Translations under genes and position numbers: made by a program
NCBI GenBank assembly: GCA_027066255.1
Contig: JAMOOA010000029.1
Coordinates: 1-12,777, forward strand
Length of the DNA: 12,777 bases
Reading direction: 5' to 3'
Source: Candidatus Altimarinota bacterium
GTDB taxonomy: Bacteria; Patescibacteriota; Gracilibacteria; BD1-5; UBA6164
Notes under the pieces: generated by a model
Seen by the model: only the letters and a program-made list of their open reading frames with translations
What the model was told of the DNA's origin: nothing
Databases searched by the model: none
Part shown: piece after piece, positions 8,496 to 12,777 of the stretch
How positions within the stretch are numbered: the first letter of the stretch is position 1
How the letters are laid out: each line of letters starts with the position of its first letter

Positions 8496-8738
8496 ATGTG
8501 GTATACCTATATTATAAAGTGTTCAGATGATACTTTCTATACAGGAATCACTACCGATATAGATAGGAGACTCAGACAGCATAACGGAGAGATAGTCTGA
8601 GGAGCCAAATACACTCGTGTACGTCAGCCAGTAGAACTGGTATTTCAAAAGAAATTCAAAAACAGATCAGAGGCCAGTAAAGAAGAACGGAGGATAAAAC
8701 ACCTCAGCAGAGATCAAAAAAAAGAACTTACGAAGTAA
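8496..8738 (+). CDS. GIY-YIG nuclease-like protein (YhbQ/UvrC N-terminal type)
   Basis: This is a stand-alone 80-residue GIY-YIG domain, similar in size and sequence to E. coli YhbQ. The two motif strands are WYTYIIKC (2-9) and [16 protein letters not shown] (14-29), with the conserved arginine at 24/25. GGAKYTR (35-41) and a glutamate at about 64 (in EERRIK) complete the family pattern. GIY-YIG domains make metal-dependent cuts in DNA; the role of the single-domain bacterial proteins is poorly known, with repair suggested. One TGA (8598) encodes the glycine before GAKYTR. The ATG follows the previous stop by 2 bases, with no Shine-Dalgarno motif, consistent with translational coupling. The last codons and the TAA lie inside the terminator hairpin. 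Confidence 0.93.
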
Positions 8739-8748
8739 GTTCTTTTTT
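8716..8748. terminator. Strong bidirectional terminator overlapping a stop codon
   Basis: An 11-base perfect stem, AAAGAACTTAC (8721-8731) and GTAAGTTCTTT (8735-8745), with a GAA loop, is flanked by an A-tract and a T-tract. It contains the GIY-YIG stop and ends 7 bases before the stop of the opposing 118-residue gene, so it can serve both strands. Confidence 0.85.
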
Positions 8749-8755
8749 GAGAAAT

Positions 8756-9112
8756 CTATTTTAATTTTATTGAAACTTGAGGCTTCATTTTTACTCTGAG
8801 GATAGTAGTACAATCCATACCATCTTCTTTTCCTTGAATAGTAAATGCTATATATGAGTAATGTGTATTTTCTATACCAGCAGCTGTTACTACATCGTGT
8901 TTCATTAAATCTTCTATTTCAGATGCTGAACATTCATAAGGCTCTCCTAGTCACCTAATTGTCTCTACTAATTCTTTATATCACAATTGTCATTCAAAAG
9001 AATATCTATCTTCTAGAGCACAATCTACTTTATCGTTAGCTTCAGCTCATCTTGTTGAAGGTACAACTACTCTTCAGGTAATGTGGCTTTCTGGTACTAC
9101 AGATTTAGACAT
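8756..9112 (-). CDS. Hypothetical 118-residue protein, rich in UGA glycine codons
   Basis: Reading TGA as glycine gives an uninterrupted 118-residue frame from ATG at 9112 to TAG at 8758-8756; under the standard code it falls apart and is easily missed. Five of its nine glycines are TGA (G13, G22, G41, G44, G54), the highest share in the window. It has three cysteines (C31, C61, C101), no signal peptide and no membrane segment; the composition suggests a small soluble alpha/beta protein. The C-terminus has alternating strand-like stretches (HYSYIAFTIQG, CTTILRVKMKPQVSIKLK). I do not recognise a family. It lies between terminators and has its own candidate extended -10 promoter, so it is probably a single-gene unit. 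Confidence 0.75.
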
Positions 9113-9120
9113 AGATTACT

Positions 9121-9129
9121 ATTTTAGCA
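9121..9129 (-). promoter_or_regulatory. Extended -10 promoter just ahead of the 118-residue gene
   Basis: TGCTAAAAT on the - strand (extended -10) ends 8 bases before the ATG at 9112. Transcription would begin at or within a few bases of the start codon, implying a leaderless or nearly leaderless mRNA. Confidence 0.4.
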
Positions 9130-9199
9130 AATAATATACCTAATCCTAACATATTTTTTCCAGATATGCTAAACTTATTTCTAACCTAGAAGACAAAAT

Positions 9200-9225
9200 A
9201 AAAAATAGCACAAGGCTACTTTTTA
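9200..9225 (-). terminator. Terminator after tRNA-Gln
   Basis: TAGC (9206-9209) pairs with GCTA (9215-9218), and A and T tracts extend the stem with one bulge. On the - strand it is followed by T-rich sequence. The GC core is short, so strength is uncertain. Confidence 0.5.
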
Positions 9226-9230
9226 TTTTA

Positions 9231-9304
9231 TGGTTCGGGATGAGGGATTCGAACCCCCGATAAGGGATTCAGAGTCCCTTGCCTTACCACTTGGCGAATC
9301 CCGA
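9231..9304 (-). tRNA. tRNA-Gln (anticodon CUG)
   Basis: A complete cloverleaf on the - strand: acceptor TCGGGAT pairs with ATCCCGA, the anticodon stem AGGGA/TCCCT closes the loop CTCTGAA (anticodon CTG, reads CAG), and the T-loop is TTCGAAT. The 3' end is A followed by an encoded CCA. Its 5' end is only 8 bases past the rplL terminator, with no clear promoter in between, so it may depend on read-through from rplJL. Confidence 0.95.
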
Positions 9305-9311
9305 AGATATA

Positions 9312-9341
9312 TAAAAACCACCCGTAATGAGGGTGGTTTTT
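9312..9341 (-). terminator. rplL terminator
   Basis: AAAAACCACCC (9313-9323) and GGGTGGTTTTT (9331-9341) form a perfect 11-base stem with a 7-base loop, ending in a T-tract on the - strand, 9 bases after the rplL stop. Confidence 0.85.
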
Positions 9342-9350
9342 ATGAGAGAA

Positions 9351-9725
9351 CTACTTCAGTTCAACAGTTGCTCCAGCTTCTTCAAGTTTTGCTTTAAGTT
9401 CTTCACCTTCAGCAGTAGGAACATCTTCTTTTACATTTCCACCGTTATCGACGATGCCTTTTGCTTCTTTGAGACCAAGACCAGTGATTTCTTTCACTAC
9501 TTTGATAACAGCAATCTTTTGACTACCAGCAGAAGTAAGTACTACGTTTACATTTGCAGGAGCAGCATCTCCACCAGCGTCTCCACCAGCAGCCATCATT
9601 ACAGGAGCAGCAGCAGATACACCAAATTCTTCTTCCATTGCACCAACAAGGTCATTAAGCTCAACAATAGTAAGGTCTTTTACAAGATCCATAACTTTCT
9701 GAGCATTTTTTGATAATTCAGCCAT
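9351..9725 (-). CDS. rplL: Ribosomal protein L7/L12 (bL12)
   Basis: L7/L12 forms the multi-copy dimeric stalk of the 50S subunit that recruits and stimulates translational GTPases. The 124-residue product has the usual three parts: an N-terminal dimerisation and L10-binding domain (1-35, [20 protein letters not shown]), an Ala/Gly-rich hinge (about 37-55), and the C-terminal factor-binding domain with [20 protein letters not shown] and the final GATVELK. Length is standard. All of its glycines (about 14) use GGN; none uses TGA, unlike most genes in the window. It is transcribed after rplJ across a 228-base gap holding a large palindrome. A perfect TATAAT 11 bases before the ATG and another at 9850-9845 could supply extra transcripts, fitting the need for more L12 than L10. 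Confidence 0.98.
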   Translation of the reverse strand: MAELSKNAQKVMDLVKDLTIVELNDLVGAMEEEFGVSAAAPVMMAAGGDAGGDAAPANVNVVLTSAGSQKIAVIKVVKEITGLGLKEAKGIVDNGGNVKEDVPTAEGEELKAKLEEAGATVELK

Positions 9726-9844
9726 TTTTGGATAAAATTATAAAAATAAAAATATATTTCATTGTAGAATATTTGTTCAATATCCCAAGAAGGGAAAAGT
9801 ATCTCTCTGAGACACTGAATAGAGTTCTACAACGAACCTCTAGC

Positions 9845-9850
9845 ATTATA
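9845..9850 (-). promoter_or_regulatory. Candidate internal -10 box for rplL
   Basis: TATAAT on the - strand lies in the 7-base loop of a small hairpin (CTAGC 9840-9844 with GCTAG 9852-9856). No strong -35 box is visible. It could drive rplL independently of rplJ. Confidence 0.25.
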
Positions 9851-9860
9851 AGCTAGTAGT

Positions 9861-9937
9861 ATACTGTGAACTATAACGTAGGGAGCGAATATTTTCGTTC
9901 CGGTATGAAAATATTCATACCCTACAGTTCACAGTAT
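9861..9937. repeat. 77-base imperfect palindrome between rplJ and rplL
   Basis: The outer arms are a perfect 12-base pair, ATACTGTGAACT (9861-9872) and AGTTCACAGTAT (9926-9937). Inside, GTAGGG (9878-9883) pairs with CCCTAC (9920-9925), and GAATATTTTC (9887-9896) pairs with GAAAATATTC (9907-9916). The interior can instead fold into two small hairpins, including GGTATGAA-AATA-TTCATACC (9902-9921), giving a three-way junction. No T-tract follows on either strand, so it is not a standard terminator. It may be an mRNA processing or stability element, or a small mobile palindrome. Confidence 0.7.
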
Positions 9938-9953
9938 CTATACAAGACTATAA

Positions 9954-10601
9954 TTATTTTGCTTCTTCAGTTTTCTCTTCCTTTGCAGGAGCCTCAGGAG
10001 CTTTTTCTTCTGTTTCTACTTCTTTTTTCGGAGCTTCTACTTCTTTTTTCTCTTCAGATTGAGTATTTGATGATTCAATTTTTCCAAGAGAATCTTTTCC
10101 TTGAGTTTCTACTTCTTTTGCAGCAGCGTCTAGGAATCTAGCAAGTGCAGAGAGAGGTGACTGCATAGAACCAACCAACCTTCCAAGAAGTGTTTCTTTC
10201 GAAGGCATAGCAGCGATTATCTTTGTCTCTTCCATTTCTTTGAGTTCTCCTTCAAATATAGAAGCAGCCCAAGTTATTTTTTCTTCCTTTGTCTTTTTTA
10301 CAAGATCGTTTACCTTTGATAGACCGGCAACAGGATCCTCATTTGAACATACAACTCCGATTTGTCCTTCGAGCATAGAGAGTTCTATATCGATTCCTAT
10401 AGCATCTTTTAGAGCCTTTTTTATAAGTGTCTTCTTTGCAAGAGTATAACTCGCATCTACTTCTCTTAGATTGTCTCTAAGTTCTCCGAATTCACCTACA
10501 GTGAGTCCGTTAGTTGCTGCAAAACCGATAGATTTTGCTTCTTTGAACTTGGTAACAAGTCCAACAAGTATTTCTGCTTTTTGTTCTTTTGTAACAGCCA
10601 T
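9954..10601 (-). CDS. rplJ: Ribosomal protein L10 (uL10)
   Basis: L10 anchors the L7/L12 dimers to the 50S subunit and usually controls its own operon by binding the mRNA leader. The 215-residue product begins MAVTKEQKAEILVGLVTKFKE and contains the family stretch SYTLAKKTLIKKALKDA plus MPSKETLLGRLVGSMQSPLSALARFLDA, which leads into the helix that binds L12. The last 50 or so residues are an extended Glu/Lys/Pro/Ala-rich tail (KKEVEAPKKEVETEEKAPEA), longer than the roughly 165-residue E. coli protein and likely disordered. Its glycines (about 14) all use GGN, none TGA. No Shine-Dalgarno motif precedes the ATG. It is the first gene of the rplJ-rplL unit. Confidence 0.98.
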   Translation of the reverse strand: MAVTKEQKAEILVGLVTKFKEAKSIGFAATNGLTVGEFGELRDNLREVDASYTLAKKTLIKKALKDAIGIDIELSMLEGQIGVVCSNEDPVAGLSKVNDLVKKTKEEKITWAASIFEGELKEMEETKIIAAMPSKETLLGRLVGSMQSPLSALARFLDAAAKEVETQGKDSLGKIESSNTQSEEKKEVEAPKKEVETEEKAPEAPAKEEKTEEAK

Positions 10602-10766
10602 TCTGGTATTAAATTATGGTAACTAAAGTGTATTTCTCTAAAAAATCTCCCTTTGTGGAGACAAAAGGAGATTTCTGGTAAATAGTAGTATGAAACTATA
10701 TTTTCAGGATATCTCATTGTCTCGATAGGACTTATGTGCCTATTGTCTCTGACAAAATACTCGGGT
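10602..10766 (-). promoter_or_regulatory. rplJ leader with attenuator hairpin
   Basis: The roughly 160-base leader holds an intrinsic terminator-like hairpin on the - strand. AAATCTCC (10674-10667) pairs with GGAGATTT (10650-10643), extended by TTTGT/ACAAA inside, and is followed by six T's (10645-10640), all before the ATG at 10601. Upstream, ATAGG-CACATAAGT-CCTAT forms another hairpin, and a GAGAT in the leader could pair with ATCTC of the terminator arm as an antiterminator. This layout fits autogenous control by L10, as in known L10 leaders; I assign that by context and not by a covariance match. Confidence 0.6.
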
Positions 10767-10793
10767 ATTATATAGAGGAAAAATATAAGTCAA
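10767..10793 (-). promoter_or_regulatory. rplJ-rplL promoter
   Basis: A perfect TATAAT (10772-10767) is preceded by TTGACT (10793-10788) at 15 bases, or TTTGAC at 16 bases. It follows the rpmE terminator directly. This is the strongest promoter match in the window. Confidence 0.65.
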
Positions 10794-10795
10794 AT

Positions 10796-10826
10796 AAAAA
10801 CCCCAAGATATGCATCTTGGGGTTTT
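10796..10826. terminator. rpmE terminator
   Basis: CCCCAAGAT (10801-10809), loop ATGC, and ATCTTGGGG (10814-10822) form a perfect 9-base stem, with five A's on the left that read as a T-tract on the - strand and four T's on the right. It ends the tRNA-rpmE unit just ahead of the rplJ promoter. Confidence 0.9.
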
Positions 10827-10842
10827 ATATTGTTTGAAAAAA

Positions 10843-11073
10843 TTATTTCTTCTTTGCTTTTTGGAGTTCCTCCATTTTCTTTTGTCTTGCATAGAATTTG
10901 TCTACAGAACCTGTTTTAAGGATTCTTTGTTCTCCTGTATATTGTGGATGACAACTAGAACATATTTCCACTTTGAGTTCCTCATCTTTGATTGTAGAAT
11001 CAACGGTGAACTTTGCTCCACATGAACATGAGACCTTGATAGTCTTTGCATCTGGGTGTATACCTGTTTTCAT
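10843..11073 (-). CDS. rpmE: Ribosomal protein L31 (bL31), zinc-binding form
   Basis: L31 bridges the 50S and 30S subunits. The 76-residue product starts MKTGIHPD and carries the four cysteines of the zinc form, C16 and C18 in VSCSCG and C38 and C41 in EICSSCHPQYTGEQ; the zinc-free paralog lacks these. The family stretch HPQYTGEQ and the GSVDKFYARQKK end are present, with a lysine-rich tail. Its four glycines use GGN, not TGA. It follows tRNA-Leu by about 60 bases on the same strand with no terminator between, so it likely belongs to the tRNA-Thr/Tyr/Leu transcript. Many bacteria regulate L31 by zinc; no Zur-like site is visible. Confidence 0.97.
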   Translation of the reverse strand: MKTGIHPDAKTIKVSCSCGAKFTVDSTIKDEELKVEICSSCHPQYTGEQRILKTGSVDKFYARQKKMEELQKAKKK

Positions 11074-11134
11074 AATTACGTGTTTTTAATTGCTCGCTTG
11101 ATACGATACAAAAATATAAAAAATATTTGGAATT

Positions 11135-11217
11135 TGGTGCCCAGGAAGAGACTCGAACTCTTACGCGTGAAGCACTGGTTTCTAAGACCAGCGTGTCTAC
11201 CATTCCACCACCTGGGC
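11135..11217 (-). tRNA. tRNA-Leu (anticodon UAG)
   Basis: Class II tRNA: acceptor GCCCAGG/CCTGGGC, anticodon stem CTGGT/ACCAG around CTTAGAA (anticodon TAG, reads CUA and probably other CUN codons), a long variable arm and T-loop TTCGAGT. The end is A plus encoded CCA. Confidence 0.95.
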
Positions 11218-11264
11218 ATAAAATCTTGTTTTCATCTGTAACGTAGAAGTTTTAGATGAAAAAT

Positions 11265-11349
11265 TGGTGGGCAGTGAGGGATTCGAACCCCCGAAGGCGT
11301 AGCCAGTGGATTTACAGTCCACCCCATTTGACCGCTCTGGTAACTGCCC
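11265..11349 (-). tRNA. tRNA-Tyr (anticodon GUA)
   Basis: Class II tRNA: acceptor GGGCAGT/ACTGCCC, anticodon stem GTGGA/TCCAC around CTGTAAA (anticodon GTA), a long variable arm and T-loop TTCGAAT, with discriminator A and encoded CCA. A36 and A37 make it a normal MiaA substrate. Confidence 0.96.
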
Positions 11350-11353
11350 AAAA

Positions 11354-11404
11354 AAATTACGAATAACGAATTAATATGAAAGCATAACTCGCAATTCGTA
11401 ATTT
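11354..11404. repeat. Inverted repeat between tRNA-Tyr and tRNA-Thr
   Basis: AAATTACGAAT (11354-11364) and ATTCGTAATTT (11394-11404) are perfect 11-base complements around 29 bases. A partial extra copy, AACGAATTAA, lies inside. The spacer of the tRNA transcript would fold here, perhaps as a processing site. Confidence 0.5.
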
Positions 11405-11419
11405 AGTGTTGTATTTCAA

Positions 11420-11495
11420 TGGAGCCACTTGTCGGATTTGAACCGACGACCCTTCGCTTACAAGGCGAGCGCTCTACCAACTGAGCTAAAGTGGC
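11420..11495 (-). tRNA. tRNA-Thr (anticodon UGU)
   Basis: Acceptor GCCACTT/AAGTGGC, D-arm AGCTCAGTTGGTAGAGC, anticodon loop CTTGTAA (anticodon TGT), T-loop TTCAAAT, with discriminator T and encoded CCA. The anticodon stem has one mismatched outer pair. It is the first gene of the tRNA-rpmE unit. Confidence 0.95.
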
Positions 11496-11516
11496 ACGTG
11501 TGCTAATGCGCGAGAA

Positions 11517-11544
11517 ATAGTATTTCAAATGAGACTAAAGTCAA
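11517..11544 (-). promoter_or_regulatory. Promoter of the tRNA-Thr/Tyr/Leu-rpmE unit
   Basis: TTGACT (11544-11539), a 16-base spacer and TACTAT (11522-11517) predict a start about 15 bases upstream of tRNA-Thr. It is divergent from the miaA promoter. Confidence 0.55.
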
Positions 11545-11550
11545 ATTTTT

Positions 11551-11578
11551 TTGTAATATTATTTTAGCAGAGTACTAT
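11551..11578 (+). promoter_or_regulatory. Candidate miaA promoter
   Basis: TTGTAA (11551-11556), a 16-base spacer and TACTAT (11573-11578), with the predicted start near 11585, about 35 bases before the miaA ATG. Confidence 0.45.
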
Positions 11579-11598
11579 AGTGTAGAAATAGTGTGGAA
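11577..11598 (+). repeat. Two tandem 11-base repeats at the miaA transcription start
   Basis: ATAGTGTAGAA is followed directly by ATAGTGTGGAA (one mismatch). They lie at the predicted transcription start and could be an operator, or chance. Confidence 0.35.
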
Positions 11599-11619
11599 AT
11601 AAAATTTATGTAAAATTTG

Positions 11620-12510
11620 ATGGATTACAAAAAACAACTTCAATCTTTTCTCAAAAAGAAAACAAATAAACAAAAACTCATAGTTATCTATGGGCCGACA
11701 GGGGCAGGAAAAACATCTATGAGTATAGATATCGCAAAGTTTTTGGATACGGAAATTATATCCACAGATAGTAGGCAGATATTTAAGTATATGGATATAG
11801 GAACAGGAAAGATTACTGATGAAGAGATGGAGTGAGTTCCTCATCATATGTTAGATATTATTACTCCTGACAAAGAATACTCTGTTTGAGAGTTTCAGAA
11901 GGTATCTTTCGAAATTATGAAAAACCTTTGGAGTCAGAACAAGATTCCTATGCTTGTAGGAGGAAGTGGACTCTATATAGATAGTTTGATGTATGATTGG
12001 GCTTTTCCGAGTGCACCAAGTGATAAGGGGGTTCGTAAAGACATAGAATCACTGAGCAAAGATGAGCTATACGTAGAACTCCAAAAAGTAGACCCAGAGG
12101 TTGCTCGTGAAATACATCCGAACAATATTCGCAGAGTACAAAGAGCCCTCGAGATATACAGAATAACGGGGAAATCAAAAAAAGAATTTGACCATAAAAA
12201 AATACTGAAGTATGAAGTACTATTTCTCACTCCTGATTATGGAGGGAGAGAAAATCTTTACAATCGAATTAATTCCAGAGTTCAGTCTATGATGGGTGGA
12301 GGGCTACTAGAAGAAATACAATGACTCTTTGAAAAAGGATACACAGAAAGTGATTTTGGTATGCAATCTATAGGATACCAAGAATTTTTTCCATACTTTC
12401 ACTGAGAAATATCTCTAGAAGAAGCTGTAACTCAAGCACAACAAGCTAGCAGGAATTATGCAAAAAGGCAACTCACATGGTTTTCTAAATATGAGAAGGT
12501 TAGAAAATAA
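11620..12510 (+). CDS. miaA: tRNA dimethylallyltransferase MiaA
   Basis: MiaA adds dimethylallyl to N6 of A37 in tRNAs that read codons beginning with U, improving codon pairing. The 296-residue product has the P-loop GPTGAGKT (25-32), the [17 protein letters not shown] segment with the catalytic aspartate region, GVPHHMLDI (72-80), [26 protein letters not shown] and the C-terminal [13 protein letters not shown], which together are diagnostic. Length is normal. Four TGA codons (11833, 11887, 12322, 12403) read as glycine; the first is the conserved glycine of GVPHH. No Shine-Dalgarno motif precedes the ATG; a TTG one codon upstream is an unlikely alternative start. It is divergent from a tRNA unit that includes tRNA-Tyr, one of its expected substrates. 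Confidence 0.97.
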
Positions 12511-12584
12511 TTATGTCAATAAATAATAGTTGTTCTCTTTTGGAAACTATGATACACTTTTTAGGTATTGAGCAGTTATAGAGT

Positions 12585-12612
12585 TTGATTTTCCAGCAGG
12601 AAGAAATATACT
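12585..12612 (+). promoter_or_regulatory. Candidate promoter of the last gene
   Basis: TTGATT (12585-12590), a 16-base spacer and TATACT (12607-12612), about 35 bases before the ATG at 12648. The rest of the gap after miaA shows no gene or clear terminator. Confidence 0.35.
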
Positions 12613-12647
12613 GATTTGTATATACCAAACTCATAAAAAATCAATAT

Positions 12648-12777
12648 ATGAATATTCGCTTAGAGAAGTTATTTGTAGAGCATAAACTCTCGTATCGAGA
12701 CTGTTATGAAATACGACAAATATATAATTGCATCTCCCAGGAGAAGAAGCAACATCTTCTCGATAATTTCGAATCTG
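12648..12777 (+). CDS. N-terminal start of an unknown protein (partial)
   Basis: An open frame of 43 codons runs from ATG at 12648 to the window edge without any stop. It starts MNIRLEKLFVEHKLSYRDCY and continues with charged, helix-like sequence including two cysteines. There is no signal peptide. I do not recognise the family; the frame is short, so it could be chance, but a candidate promoter lies upstream at a suitable distance. Confidence 0.5.
   Translation, partial: MNIRLEKLFVEHKLSYRDCYEIRQIYNCISQEKKQHLLDNFES

Noticed and set aside
9327..9713. Open frame on the + strand opposite rplL
   Set aside because: It is antisense to a certain ribosomal protein gene and has low-complexity Ser/Phe composition typical of a shadow frame; the same holds for + strand frames opposite rplJ and rpmE.
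9861..9937. The rplJ-rplL palindrome as a terminator or CRISPR-like repeat
   Set aside because: No T-tract follows on either strand and there is no repeat-spacer periodicity.
9231..11495. One of the tRNAs being the UGA-decoding tRNA-Gly(UCA)
   Set aside because: The four anticodons are CUG, UAG, GUA and UGU; none is UCA.
11965..12240. Open frames on the - strand opposite miaA
   Set aside because: They mirror a clearly identified gene and show no recognisable protein features.
1268..12510. TGA as tryptophan (code 4)
   Set aside because: Conserved family positions at TGA are glycine (GMGIDK, GVPHH), and tryptophans in conserved places use TGG.

Overview
The window reads as part of a genome from the Candidate Phyla Radiation lineages that decode UGA as glycine (genetic code 25; Absconditabacteria/SR1 or Gracilibacteria). 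Ten of the fourteen protein genes contain in-frame TGA, about 50 in all, and several fall on glycines that are fixed in well-known families (RecQ motif V, the MiaA GVPHH segment, the GAKYTR segment of a GIY-YIG protein). Read with the standard code these genes break into fragments; read with TGA = Gly they are intact. The DNA is AT-rich. Start codons have no Shine-Dalgarno motif. Several promoters look like TTGAnn, a 16-base spacer, then TAnnnT.

Layout. 1-124: 3' end of an unknown + strand gene, overlapping the tail of a - strand SAM-dependent methyltransferase (116-1135). 1268-5989: + strand run of recQ, yaaA (which carries a GC-rich palindromic insertion) and a membrane-anchored protein joining an alpha/beta hydrolase to a VanY-type D,D-carboxypeptidase. 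6029-7404: - strand pair of a sortase and a small membrane protein. 7544-8738: + strand NUDIX hydrolase, degenerate metallo-beta-lactamase-like protein and GIY-YIG protein. 8756-9112: - strand 118-residue protein of unknown function. 9231-11495: - strand translation block with tRNA-Thr, tRNA-Tyr, tRNA-Leu and rpmE in one apparent unit, rplJ and rplL in another, then tRNA-Gln. 11620-12510: + strand miaA, divergent from the tRNA unit. 12648-12777: start of another + strand gene.

Themes. The right half is translation machinery: ribosomal stalk proteins L10 and L7/L12, L31, four tRNAs with encoded CCA, and the tRNA isopentenyl transferase MiaA. The left half mixes DNA repair (RecQ, YaaA, GIY-YIG) with cell-surface functions (sortase, peptidoglycan carboxypeptidase). 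Hairpin terminators sit at three gene ends and two of them appear to serve convergent units.

The observations most worth a second look are the in-frame palindromic element in yaaA, the hydrolase-carboxypeptidase fusion, the 77-base imperfect palindrome between rplJ and rplL, the attenuator-like rplJ leader, and the absence of UGA from the three ribosomal protein genes. I found no CRISPR array, insertion sequence, phage gene or clear new defence system.
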